This document shows, in pieces, positions 20,443-28,471 of a stretch of 64,000 nt of DNA (position 1 is the stretch's first letter; each line of letters begins with the position of its first letter). The notes beneath the pieces were generated by a model. That model was not told the origin of the DNA. It saw only the letters and a program-made list of their open reading frames with translations, and made no database searches. The stretch is from Prochlorococcus marinus. GTDB lineage: Bacteria > Cyanobacteriota > Cyanobacteriia > PCC-6307 > Cyanobiaceae. The translations under genes and the position numbers were made by a program. The DNA lies in the NCBI RefSeq assembly GCF_001180325.1, contig NZ_CVSZ01000035.1, positions 1 to 64,000 on the forward strand. The letters are read 5' to 3'.

Positions 20443-20964
20443 TTAAGATTTAATCACTCCAAATATATTCAAGCATTTCACAACTAAAGGAAGAATTAAA
20501 AGGACAGTAATCAATCTTACAGCGTGTAAAGTCGCTACCGCAGGCCCCACTCCGTACTCAGACCCTACAAGACTCATTCCGCTAATTCCTCCTGGTGCAG
20601 CTCCAAGAATTGTTGTGATGATATCTATATTAAGTAATCTGCTTGTCCATAATCCAATTGCTAATCCAGTAATAACTAAAGTAAATGTTATTAATATAGC
20701 TGGCCTCCATAAATTTTGAATATCAACTAATGCGTCTTTTGTTAATGATGTACCAATGACTGTTCCAATTCCGATTTCTAAAATTGTTCTTGTTCCGATT
20801 GGCCACTCTGCGATGTCGACTTTGCCACTTATGCTAAGAATGCTTGCACCTATTAAAGCACCTGCTAGAGGAGCCGCAGGAATACCCGTTTTTAGAGCTA
20901 AAGCTCCAAAAATACAACCTGCAAAAAGATAATATATTAGATTTATGTTAGGCATAAATTTCAT
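20443..20964 (-). CDS. AbrB-family membrane protein (single duplication half)
   Basis: 173-aa polytopic membrane protein matching one half of the AbrB/'ammonia monooxygenase' membrane family (a name from E. coli AbrB, unrelated to the Bacillus regulator). Helices alternate with glycine-rich turns: FGALALKTGIPAAPLAGALIGAS, TILGAAPGGISGMSLVGSEYG, LHAVRLITVLLILPLVV. Full-length relatives carry two such halves. No partner half is next to it. Transport substrate unknown. Confidence 0.72.
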   Translation of the reverse strand: MKFMPNINLIYYLFAGCIFGALALKTGIPAAPLAGALIGASILSISGKVDIAEWPIGTRTILEIGIGTVIGTSLTKDALVDIQNLWRPAILITFTLVITGLAIGLWTSRLLNIDIITTILGAAPGGISGMSLVGSEYGVGPAVATLHAVRLITVLLILPLVVKCLNIFGVIKS

Positions 20965-21088
20965 GGATGTTTGAACATAATATTAGAAAATTTTTTTTTT
21001 GTTTAAGTTTATAGTCAAATAATATTTTTAGTTTTCTCTCATAATGTTCCCTTTTGTTGGCATAATATTGATTAAAGCTAATATTTTT

Positions 21089-21286
21089 ATGTCTTCGCAA
21101 ATTTCATACAAAGATAATAAAAACCGCATAAAGAAAAAATTGTCTTTTTTTGAGGGTGGCCATCAACTCGAAAAATTAGAGTTTGCACTTGCAATAGCTC
21201 AAACAAAAGGTGATGAAAAAAAATCAATCGTTCTTAGAAAAAAGATTGTTGAATTAGGTGGAAATGTTGAAGAGCCAGGAACTTAA
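21089..21286 (+). CDS. Conserved small hypothetical protein
   Basis: 65-aa protein. I start it at ATG 21089 (MSSQISYKDN...). An in-frame ATG at 21044 would add 15 hydrophobic residues of poor quality. The body is a charged helical segment (FFEGGHQLEKLEFALAIAQTKGDEKKSIVLRKKIVELGG), a pattern I recall from cyanobacterial small proteins. No catalytic or binding motif is visible. It ends 2 bp before the convergent aminotransferase stop. Confidence 0.68.
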   Translation: MSSQISYKDNKNRIKKKLSFFEGGHQLEKLEFALAIAQTKGDEKKSIVLRKKIVELGGNVEEPGT

Positions 21287-21287
21287 C

Positions 21288-22451
21288 TTAATTTCCTTCT
21301 AGATATTTTGATACCATAACTAATGCTTCACCAGCTTGTTGGGTAGTAATTTTACCGAGGTCAAGAAGTGTATTACTCATTGCAGAGACTACCGTAATAA
21401 TATCTCTATCATTAACATAACCTAAATGTCCGACTCTAAATATTTTCCCCTTCAGACGATCTTGACCTCCTGCAAGTAGAATATCAAAATTATTCTTTAT
21501 TGTTTTTCTAAATTCCTCAGCATCAATCCCTTCAGTTTTTATTGCAGTAATTGAAGGACTTAAATATTTTTCATCAGCAAATAATTTTAGATTTAAAGCT
21601 TTTACGGCATTGCTCATCGCTAATTTGTGTTTATTGTGTCTAAGGAAAATATTATCTAATCCTTCTTCTCTCATCATTTTTAAAGCTTCATCTAAAGCAA
21701 AAACTAAATTAACTGCTGGGGTGTATGGATTACTGTTAGTTAAAAGACTTTTTCTGTAGGATTTTAAATTTAAATAAAATTTTGGAAGATTAGATTTTTC
21801 CGCAGCTTTCCATGCCTTCCCGCTCATTGATATAAAGCTAAGCCCTGGAGGTATCATATATCCCTTTTGTGATCCTGAAGCAACGATATCTAATTTCCAT
21901 TCATCTACTGGTACATTGCAAGCTCCAAGACTTGTAACGCAGTCAACAATTGATAAAGCTGTGTTGTGTGCACGAATATATGAACTAATAGTTTCTAAAT
22001 CATTAATTACACCTGTAGAAGTTTCAGAATGAGTCAAAATAACCGCCTTTATTTCTTTCTGTTTATCTTCCTCTAACACCTTCTTGAATTCTTCTGGATC
22101 AAGTGGAGTTCCCCATTCAGAATCAATTTTTATTACTTCCAGACCAAATTCTTCAGCAACTTTTACCCATCTTTCTCCAAATTTTCCATTTTCTCCACAA
22201 ATTACTTTATCTCCTCTACTTAGGGTATTTATTATTCCAGCCTCCATTGCGGCAGTCCCACTACCAGTGATTGTTAGAACATCATTTTGAGTTTGATGAA
22301 GCCACTGTAAATTTTTTGTTGTACTCTCTACGAGATCTTGAAATTCTTTACTGCGATGGCCTATTGGATGCTTACTTAATGCTTGTAAAACTTTTTCTGG
22401 AACTGGTGTGGGTCCAGGAATCATCAATGATAATTTTTGTTGTATGGCCAC
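21288..22451 (-). CDS. Class V aminotransferase (alanine/serine--glyoxylate aminotransferase type)
   Basis: PLP enzyme of 387 aa. The N-terminal MIPGPTPVPEKVL and PIGHRSKEF, the TGSGTAAMEA substrate loop and the PLP-lysine motif SGSQKGYM near residue 197 are typical. In cyanobacteria this family is often mislabelled as the soluble hydrogenase small subunit. The likely role is alanine- or serine-glyoxylate transamination linked to photorespiration; the amino donor cannot be decided by reading. Confidence 0.88.
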   Translation of the reverse strand: MAIQQKLSLMIPGPTPVPEKVLQALSKHPIGHRSKEFQDLVESTTKNLQWLHQTQNDVLTITGSGTAAMEAGIINTLSRGDKVICGENGKFGERWVKVAEEFGLEVIKIDSEWGTPLDPEEFKKVLEEDKQKEIKAVILTHSETSTGVINDLETISSYIRAHNTALSIVDCVTSLGACNVPVDEWKLDIVASGSQKGYMIPPGLSFISMSGKAWKAAEKSNLPKFYLNLKSYRKSLLTNSNPYTPAVNLVFALDEALKMMREEGLDNIFLRHNKHKLAMSNAVKALNLKLFADEKYLSPSITAIKTEGIDAEEFRKTIKNNFDILLAGGQDRLKGKIFRVGHLGYVNDRDIITVVSAMSNTLLDLGKITTQQAGEALVMVSKYLEGN

Positions 22452-22511
22452 TTTTTATGAAATAGGTCATTCTTAGATTAGTTCTCATTATATATTTTTC
22501 AATTACTTGAT

Positions 22512-23624
22512 TTGAAAAAAGGATTTTCTTTACCTTTGTGGGTCGCTGGAGCTGCTAGGTCAGCATTAAATAAACTAGTAGGGGTACCATTTAAGAATTA
22601 TGAACTAATAAAAATTCCTAATGAAAAAAAAGAAATAAAAATCGAGATTCATTCTGTTGGTCTACTTCAAGATGACTCGCATGCATTAGGAATTACCTTT
22701 GCAAAGTCTGGCTTGGATCTTGATATTACACAAAACTTAGAGATATGGACAATAGCCTCTTTAGAAAAAATTTCTTTTAATAAGCCTGTTCAAACAATTC
22801 CAATAAATATTATTGCAGGATCTGGTGTAGGCATAAAAGAAGATACATCGGAGATATGCATTTCTAATTTTGCCAAAGAAGTTTTATATGAAAATTTATT
22901 AGATAGTATTCCTGATGGCTTTAATTTGAAATTAGAAATTATTTTCCCAAATGGAGCGTTTTTAGCAGAAAGAACTAGTAATAAGTCATTTGGCATTGTT
23001 GATGGATTATCTATTATTGGTACTTCTGCTGAGACTTATTCGAGTGCTTCACCTGATCAATTAGAAGAGGCTAAAAATAATCTAGCAAAGTCAATTCAAA
23101 ATGATTTTAAAGGGGAAGTTATATTTGTTATTGGTGAAAATGGGTTAGATTTAGCCAAAACTTTTAATGTTAATTTGCCAATTATCAAAATTGGAAATTG
23201 GATAGGACCATTATTAGTTGATGCTGCAATAAAAAAAGTTAAAACTGTAATTCTTTTTGGTTATCACGGGAAATTAATTAAATTAGCAGGCGGCATTTTT
23301 CACACACATAATCATTTGGCTGATGCAAGAATTGAGATTCTAGTTTATTTAGCCGTTCAAGAAAAGATACCACCTGAAATAATAGTTGAATTATCTCAGT
23401 TAGATAATCTTGAGAATGCATTACAACTTCTTGAAAGATTTAATAAATCTTTAGCTGATAAATTATTCAAGAATTTATCAAATACGATCGAAAAGAGATC
23501 TCTTACTTATGTAAATAGATATGTAAAAACTGATATGGAAATCGCATCAATCATTTTTGATAAAAAAAGGAAAATTAGATGGGCTGGAATTAACGGCAAT
23601 AATTATATTTCTTATTTTCAATAA
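22512..23624 (+). CDS. cbiD: Cobalt-precorrin-5B C(1)-methyltransferase CbiD
   Basis: Anaerobic-pathway corrin methyltransferase of cobalamin synthesis. The 370-aa protein begins at TTG 22512 (MKKGFSLPLWVAGAARSALNKL, written as in the frame). It shows IIAGSGVGIKEDT, ERTSNKSFGIVDGLSIIGTSA and LFGYHGKLIKLAGGIFHTHNHLADARIE, all typical of CbiD. No ATG lies near the expected N-terminus. It is isolated from other cob/cbi genes and sits 54 bp upstream of guaA. Confidence 0.92.
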   Translation: MKKGFSLPLWVAGAARSALNKLVGVPFKNYELIKIPNEKKEIKIEIHSVGLLQDDSHALGITFAKSGLDLDITQNLEIWTIASLEKISFNKPVQTIPINIIAGSGVGIKEDTSEICISNFAKEVLYENLLDSIPDGFNLKLEIIFPNGAFLAERTSNKSFGIVDGLSIIGTSAETYSSASPDQLEEAKNNLAKSIQNDFKGEVIFVIGENGLDLAKTFNVNLPIIKIGNWIGPLLVDAAIKKVKTVILFGYHGKLIKLAGGIFHTHNHLADARIEILVYLAVQEKIPPEIIVELSQLDNLENALQLLERFNKSLADKLFKNLSNTIEKRSLTYVNRYVKTDMEIASIIFDKKRKIRWAGINGNNYISYFQ

Positions 23625-23678
23625 GATTAATTTGTGATGCATTATGCTTTTGTAAATAAATTGAGTTAACTTTTATAC

Positions 23679-25265
23679 ATGAGTCAAATAATTACAAAAA
23701 AAGAACGAGATCCATCAATATTAATTTTGGATTTCGGATCTCAATATTCTGAATTGATTGCAAGAAGAATTAGAGAAACTAATGTTTTTTCTCTTGTAGT
23801 AAGTAATTACATTGCAATTGAGGAAATTAAAAATATTAAACCTAAAGGGATTATTTTGAGTGGGGGCCCAAATTCTGTATATGAACAAAATGCGCCTAGG
23901 TGTGATGAAAAAATTTTTAATTTAGGAATTCCTATTCTTGGCATATGCTATGGAATGCAATTAATGGTTAAAGAACTTGGAGGATCTGTTATATCAGCCA
24001 CTAAAAAAGCTGAATATGGGAGAGCACCAATAAATATAGACCAAGAATCTGAACTCCTTTCTGATGTAGAAGATAAATCTATTATGTGGATGAGTCATGG
24101 CGATTCTATAAATTCTTTGCCTGATGGATTTAATAAAATTGCTCATACCGAGAACACACTTCATGCAGCAATTTCAAATGATGTAAAGAAATTATTTGGT
24201 GTACAATTTCATCCTGAAGTTATTCATTCAGAGTTTGGGATGACAGTAATTAAAAATTTTGTTTATAAAATTTCTTGTTGTGCGGCTGATTGGACAACCG
24301 AAACCTATATAGAAGAAACTATTCCCATGATAAGAGAGCAAGTTGGTAATAAAAAAGTTTTGCTTGCCTTATCTGGAGGAGTTGATTCCTCTACTCTTGC
24401 TTTTCTTCTCAATAAAGCTATTGGAAATCAGCTTACATGCATGTTTATAGACCAAGGTTTTATGAGAAAAGGTGAACCAGAATTTTTAATGAATTTTTTT
24501 GATAAGAAATTTCACATAAAAGTTGAATATATTAATGCAAGGGAAAGGTTTATTTCCAAATTAAAAGGTATTACTGATCCAGAACAAAAAAGAAAAATTA
24601 TAGGTGAAGAATTTATAAGAGTATTTGAGGAGGAAAGCAATAGGTTGGGACCTTTTCAGTATTTAGCCCAAGGTACTCTTTATCCTGATGTTATTGAAAG
24701 TGCTGGGACTAACATTGATCCTAAAACAGGAGAAAGAATAGCTGTAAAAATAAAAAGTCATCACAATGTAGGTGGATTACCAAAAGATTTACAATTTAAA
24801 TTAGTTGAGCCATTAAGAAAACTGTTTAAAGATGAAGTCAGAAAACTGGGAGTGGCTTTAGGCTTGCCGGACGAAATTATAAAAAGGCATCCATTCCCAG
24901 GACCAGGATTAGCTATAAGAATTTTGGGAGAGGTGAATAATGAAAAACTTGATTGTTTAAGAGATGCAGACTGGATAGTAAGAGATGAAATTAAAAAAGC
25001 AGCTCTTTACAATGATATTTGGCAAGCTTTTGCAGTATTGCTACCTGTAAAAACAGTAGGAGTTATGGGTGATAAAAGGACTTATGCATGGCCAATAGTT
25101 TTACGTTGCGTATCTAGTGAAGATGGTATGACAGCCGATTGGTCAAAAATTCCTTTTCAGCTTTTGGAAAGGATTGCGAATAGAATCGTAAACGAAGTAC
25201 GTTCAGTTAATAGAGTTGTTTATGATATTACAAGCAAACCTCCTGGAACTATTGAGTGGGAATAG
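23679..25265 (+). CDS. guaA: GMP synthase (glutamine-hydrolysing)
   Basis: Converts XMP to GMP. The class I amidotransferase domain comes first with GICYGMQ (catalytic Cys90) and the FHPEV histidine/glutamate. The ATP-pyrophosphatase domain has LSGGVDSS near residue 232. The dimerisation domain ends in the near-invariant [10 protein letters not shown]. 528 aa, complete. The 3' end borders a GC-richer accessory stretch. The guaA 3' end is a documented integration point for islands in other bacteria. Confidence 0.97.
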   Translation: MSQIITKKERDPSILILDFGSQYSELIARRIRETNVFSLVVSNYIAIEEIKNIKPKGIILSGGPNSVYEQNAPRCDEKIFNLGIPILGICYGMQLMVKELGGSVISATKKAEYGRAPINIDQESELLSDVEDKSIMWMSHGDSINSLPDGFNKIAHTENTLHAAISNDVKKLFGVQFHPEVIHSEFGMTVIKNFVYKISCCAADWTTETYIEETIPMIREQVGNKKVLLALSGGVDSSTLAFLLNKAIGNQLTCMFIDQGFMRKGEPEFLMNFFDKKFHIKVEYINARERFISKLKGITDPEQKRKIIGEEFIRVFEEESNRLGPFQYLAQGTLYPDVIESAGTNIDPKTGERIAVKIKSHHNVGGLPKDLQFKLVEPLRKLFKDEVRKLGVALGLPDEIIKRHPFPGPGLAIRILGEVNNEKLDCLRDADWIVRDEIKKAALYNDIWQAFAVLLPVKTVGVMGDKRTYAWPIVLRCVSSEDGMTADWSKIPFQLLERIANRIVNEVRSVNRVVYDITSKPPGTIEWE

Positions 25266-25305
25266 TCCAAGAGTAGAGATCCCAGTTATAACTTGAAAAA
25301 CGTGT

Positions 25306-25384
25306 GCTCACCCGAAGATCACCCGTCTTTTTTTTACCATTTTGCAATGGATCTGACGTGATCCTGCTCACCCTTGTCTCACCC
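25306..25384 (+). repeat. Two pairs of 11-bp-spaced CTCACCC repeats
   Basis: GCTCACCC starts at 25306 and 25366; GATCACCC at 25317; TCTCACCC at 25377. Within each pair the starts are 11 bp apart, about one helical turn, and the two pairs are 60 bp apart. A third, diverged pair is at 26429. The regular phasing suggests protein binding sites, for example recombinase arm sites. Confidence 0.75.
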
Positions 25385-25397
25385 AGAGCATCTTGAC

Positions 25398-25433
25398 TGT
25401 CTCTATGGAGAAGTCGTAGGAAGTGTAGAGACA
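25398..25433. repeat. 8-bp inverted repeat, TGTCTCTA / TAGAGACA
   Basis: Perfect 8-bp arms at 25398-25405 and 25426-25433 with a 20-bp centre. It begins 13 bp after the second CTCACCC pair. A TGTCTC also follows the third CTCACC pair (26458-26463), so the block is a repeated composite. It is not followed by a T-run and is therefore not a terminator. Confidence 0.7.
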
Positions 25434-25578
25434 TCATAGAGAAAATGTTTCTAAATAATTTAAAATTTTTTTAAACTTTTTTTTGAGTTATACAATCACT
25501 AAAGGAAATTCTAAAATGTTTACATTTAAAGAATTTGCTATTAATTAATTTATTATCTTCCATTTAAATCATTAATTC

Positions 25579-26406
25579 ATGAATAAAAATATTGATCAAG
25601 ATGTCATAAATGATTTTGGTAAAGAGTGGGATACATATGATCAAAGTAAGTTGAATCTAAAATTAGATGAAGCATATTTACAATATTTTAATTTACTCCC
25701 AGAAAAATATTTAAATTCCAGTGCAATTGGATTTGATGCTGGATGTGGAAGCGGAAGGTGGGCAAAATTTGTGGCACCTAAGGTTAAAACTCTTTATTGT
25801 TTTGATCCCAGTCAAAAAGCGCTAAATGTTGCCCAAAGAAATTTGTCTAATTTTAATAATTGTTTTTTTGAATGTAAAAGCATTAATGAATTTTCTGTTT
25901 TAGATGAATCTATGGATTTTGGATATTGTTTAGGTGTTCTACATCATCTGCCTAATACATTAAGCGCTCTTTCTCATTGTGTTTCCAAATTAAAAAAAGG
26001 TGCTCCATTTCTACTATATATCTATTACAAATTTGATAATAAACCTCTTTGGTTTAAATTTATTTGGAGATGTGTAGATGTCATTAGAAAATTGATTTGT
26101 CGCTTTCCCTTTAAACTTAAATTAGTTATTACTAGATTAATAGCAATTGTAATTTATTTACCTTTGGCGAGACTTTCATTTTTTTTAGAATTGTTGGGCA
26201 TGAACGTTTCGAATATCCCTTTGTCTGATTACCGTAAGAAAACTTTTTATTTTATGTGCACGGATGCTTTAGATAGATTTGGAACAAAACTTGAAAAACG
26301 TTTTACTAAAGCGGAGATATCATCAATGATGATTAAATCTGGTTTGTCAGAAATAAAGTTTAGTAATTCGACTCCATTTTGGGTTGCAATTGGTTATAAA
26401 AAATAG
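25579..26406 (+). CDS. SAM-dependent class I methyltransferase
   Basis: 275-aa methyltransferase. Motif I is FDAGCGSGRWAKF near residue 52, followed by CFDPSQKALNVAQRNL (acidic post-I) and GYCLGVLHHLPNTLSALSHCVSKLKKGAPFLLYIYYKF. A hydrophobic segment near 190-205 (IAIVIYLPLARLSFFLELLG) may contact the membrane. Substrate unknown. It stands alone, with AT-rich flanks and repeat blocks on both sides (25306-25433 and 26429-26463), so I regard it as accessory cargo. Confidence 0.82.
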   Translation: MNKNIDQDVINDFGKEWDTYDQSKLNLKLDEAYLQYFNLLPEKYLNSSAIGFDAGCGSGRWAKFVAPKVKTLYCFDPSQKALNVAQRNLSNFNNCFFECKSINEFSVLDESMDFGYCLGVLHHLPNTLSALSHCVSKLKKGAPFLLYIYYKFDNKPLWFKFIWRCVDVIRKLICRFPFKLKLVITRLIAIVIYLPLARLSFFLELLGMNVSNIPLSDYRKKTFYFMCTDALDRFGTKLEKRFTKAEISSMMIKSGLSEIKFSNSTPFWVAIGYKK

Positions 26407-26428
26407 AATTTTTTAATTTTAATTTTAG

Positions 26429-26463
26429 TCTCACCTACTTCTCACCCAAGAAAAGTCTGTCTC
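26429..26463 (+). repeat. Third 11-bp-spaced CTCACC pair, diverged copy of the 25366-25403 block
   Basis: TCTCACCT starts at 26429 and TCTCACCC at 26440, again 11 bp apart. TGTCTC follows at 26458, 10 bp after the pair, compared with 13 bp in the left block. The order and spacing match the left copy, so the methyltransferase gene is bracketed by direct copies of one element. Confidence 0.65.
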
Positions 26464-26604
26464 GACAATGACATCAAACTTTCATCACACGAGAAAAATT
26501 TTATGTTACTTTAAATTAGAAATAATTATTTTTGCAATAGATTTGCAAGTTTCAAAATCTCTAGTTTTCTCTATGTTTTACGGAGTGGGATTAAGAGTAA
26601 GTTT

Positions 26605-26641
26605 GAAACCTAGTGAGAAAAAAATGCTTTCACTGGGTTTC
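26605..26641. repeat. Imperfect 12-bp hairpin
   Basis: GAAACCTAGTGA (26605-26616) can pair with TCACTGGGTTTC (26630-26641) with one G-U-type mismatch and a 13-base loop. No T-run follows, so an intrinsic terminator is unlikely. It may be an RNA element or part of the degraded insertion end. Confidence 0.5.
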
Positions 26642-26807
26642 ACACAAGAAAATCTGTGATTTAATACTCTCAAATGTGTTGCCATCATTCACTTTTCTTG
26701 CCTATTCTTTTACCATGACTATAGAGTGGTAGTAAGTATCCAAATTTTTTAAAAAATTTAAAGTTTTTTACTTATGCAAGAAATTTTTCAATGAGATTTA
26801 AAACGTA

Positions 26808-27521
26808 ATGCCCGATATTATTAAATTAAGTCGATCTACAGTTGAGAAATATCTTAGTTGTCCAAGATGTTGTGTTCTGGACAAAAAATATCAAATAAAA
26901 CCGCCATCATTACCATTTACCTTAAATATAGCTGTAGATAATTTATGTAAAAATGAATTTGATTATTATAGGAAAATTCAGGAGCCGCATCCTTTATTTA
27001 TTGAATATGGAATTGATGCTGTGCCTTTCAAACATAAAGATTTAGAACGCTGGAGAAGTAATTTTCAAGGGATAAGATATAAGTCAATTGAACACAACTA
27101 TGACTTTGGTGGAGCTGTAGATGATATTTGGCAGAAAAAAAATGGTCATCTTATTATCGTTGATGTAAAAGCAACATCTAGAAACAATTTTGATTGGTTA
27201 GAGACTTTTAATAAATACGAATATGCAAAAGCTTATAAAAGACAGTTAGAAATGTATCAATGGTTGTTTAAAAAAAACGGTTTTACAGTGGCTAAAGAAG
27301 CTTATCTTTTGTATTTCAATGGCAAGAAAAATGAAGAGTTTTTTAATAACCAATTAAATTTTGATATACATCTAATTAAATTAGATTGTTCTACTTCATG
27401 GGTAGAAAATAAGATAATAGATACTGTAAATTTATTACGTTCGGATAATTTCCCCAAACCTTCCTTAAATTGCGAATACTGTAATTATTTAAAGAAGCGT
27501 TGGCAGCTGTCGATAACTTAG
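26808..27521 (+). CDS. PD-(D/E)XK nuclease-superfamily protein (RecB/Cas4-like)
   Basis: 237 aa. The nuclease core reads GGAVDDIWQKKNGHLIIVDVKATS, giving the D...(D)xK motif near residues 105-125, followed by the QLEMYQWLFKKNG helix with the usual glutamine and tyrosine. Cysteines lie at the start (SCPRCCVLDKKY) and end (CEYCNYLKKRW) as in iron-sulfur RecB/Cas4 nucleases, though the spacing differs. No CRISPR array or cas gene is in the window, so it is a solo enzyme, perhaps in repair. Function is inferred from the fold only. Confidence 0.78.
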   Translation: MPDIIKLSRSTVEKYLSCPRCCVLDKKYQIKPPSLPFTLNIAVDNLCKNEFDYYRKIQEPHPLFIEYGIDAVPFKHKDLERWRSNFQGIRYKSIEHNYDFGGAVDDIWQKKNGHLIIVDVKATSRNNFDWLETFNKYEYAKAYKRQLEMYQWLFKKNGFTVAKEAYLLYFNGKKNEEFFNNQLNFDIHLIKLDCSTSWVENKIIDTVNLLRSDNFPKPSLNCEYCNYLKKRWQLSIT

Positions 27522-27601
27522 TATTAATAGAATAATTTTTTATATTTCTGGAAAAAGAGTGAATAAAAGATAATCTTTAATTAGATTAATAATTTAGACT
27601 T

Positions 27602-28210
27602 TTGATAAATTCGAAAAATTCTGAAAGAAAGCTAACTCATCATCTGCAACAAGATGTGGTCAAGTTATCTGGTAAAACAATTTTTATCAATCCTTTTTTA
27701 TACTGGCGGAGATTTGACGACAATACTAATAGATGGCTTAGAGAACCTGGTCAAATGTCCGAGGATCAAATCTCACCAAATAGGAACCGTTTTTATCCAG
27801 AAATAGAGTGGGATGATTTAAGTCATGAGCAAAAGCTCATAAAAGATGCAACTGTTGAGATGTTTTTAAAAACTCTTGAATTGATTAGCACATTTCATCC
27901 TTATCTTAGTTCCGGACAATTATTAGAAGTGGAGAGAAAAATGGCGATTACAAAAAAGATTCCTTTCGAAAAGTGGGTAACAAAATCTTTCGCCAAAAAA
28001 GCGAGATTGCTAGAAAATGAAAAAAGAAAATTTCAAAGAGAAAGATTTTATAGTAGCTGGAGGGAATGGTTCAGTCTAGTCAATACTCAACAAGCCATTT
28101 TACCGTTAATTGTCACGATATTTATTGCTGCATTTATTGGATGGTCTTTAGGGATATCTAAGAATAGTTGTAATCCTTATTTTGAACAAAATATAGAACA
28201 ATTAAATTAA
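27602..28210 (+). CDS. Hypothetical protein with C-terminal membrane anchor
   Basis: 202 aa from TTG 27602 (MINSKNSERKLTHH). The body is rich in charged and aromatic residues (FINPFLYWRRFDDNTNRWLREPGQ, EIEWDDLSHEQKLIKDATVEMFLKTLE) and has a basic helix (about 125-155). One transmembrane helix near 170-190 (AILPLIVTIFIAAFIGWSLG) is followed by a short tail, so most of the protein probably faces the cytoplasm. No known domain is recognised. The codon style matches its neighbours. Confidence 0.72.
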   Translation: MINSKNSERKLTHHLQQDVVKLSGKTIFINPFLYWRRFDDNTNRWLREPGQMSEDQISPNRNRFYPEIEWDDLSHEQKLIKDATVEMFLKTLELISTFHPYLSSGQLLEVERKMAITKKIPFEKWVTKSFAKKARLLENEKRKFQRERFYSSWREWFSLVNTQQAILPLIVTIFIAAFIGWSLGISKNSCNPYFEQNIEQLN

Positions 28211-28317
28211 TTTATTTTTGATCTCATTAAGTATCTAAGTAAATAAAATTTTGAAAAAATAAATTTATTATTTAGAATTCTATTAATTGAAATAATTACT
28301 TAAAAAATAAAAGTATT

Positions 28318-28461
28318 ATGAGTGAAAATTTAAGTTCAAATAATATTGAAAATGATGACTTTAATCCTGTCAATGAAGATCGTGATTATAAAGATTTAAT
28401 AAATAGACTTAATGAGATAAAATCAACCATCGCTTCAATAGAAAAAACAATATTTCAATAA
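28318..28461 (+). CDS. 47-aa acidic small protein
   Basis: ATG 28318 to TAA 28461. The product starts MSENLSSNNIENDDF and ends in a helical segment NRLNEIKSTIASIEKTIF. It lies 11 bp before the TTG at 28472 that may be the original mrdA start, so it could be the first gene of an mrdA operon. It was too short for normal ORF calling. Support is only an ATG, operon-like position and a plausible composition. Confidence 0.5.
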   Translation: MSENLSSNNIENDDFNPVNEDRDYKDLINRLNEIKSTIASIEKTIFQ

Positions 28462-28471
28462 ATCTATATTT

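Larger units (their letters stand above)
25266..25578. other. Intergenic spot after guaA: GC-richer repeat-bearing stretch
   Basis: 313 bp without a convincing gene. Bases 25266-25440 look clearly richer in G+C than the flanks. They contain a 10-bp palindrome AGTTATAACT (25284-25293), two pairs of CTCACCC-type repeats and an 8-bp inverted repeat (25398-25433). Bases 25441-25578 are ordinary AT-rich sequence and probably carry the methyltransferase promoter. The leftward 62-codon frame across the first part is not convincing. Confidence 0.7.
26407..26807. other. Intergenic spot between methyltransferase and nuclease genes
   Basis: 401 bp with no convincing gene. It holds a diverged CTCACC pair (26429-26447), a TGTCTC motif, an imperfect hairpin at 26605-26641 and a short segment at 26717-26735 that resembles the guaA 3' end at 14 of 19 positions. 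A 63-codon frame (26468-26659) starts inside the repeat remnant and has no recognisable features. Confidence 0.6.

Noticed and set aside
25249-25437. Leftward 62-codon frame overlapping the guaA end and the CTCACC repeats
   Set aside because: Its sequence consists largely of the repeat units (GETRVS, GDLRVS), has no recognised motif and overlaps the guaA end. I treat it as a product of the repeats.
26468-26659. 63-codon frame after the methyltransferase gene
   Set aside because: It begins inside the repeat remnant and covers the hairpin at 26605-26641; no family features.
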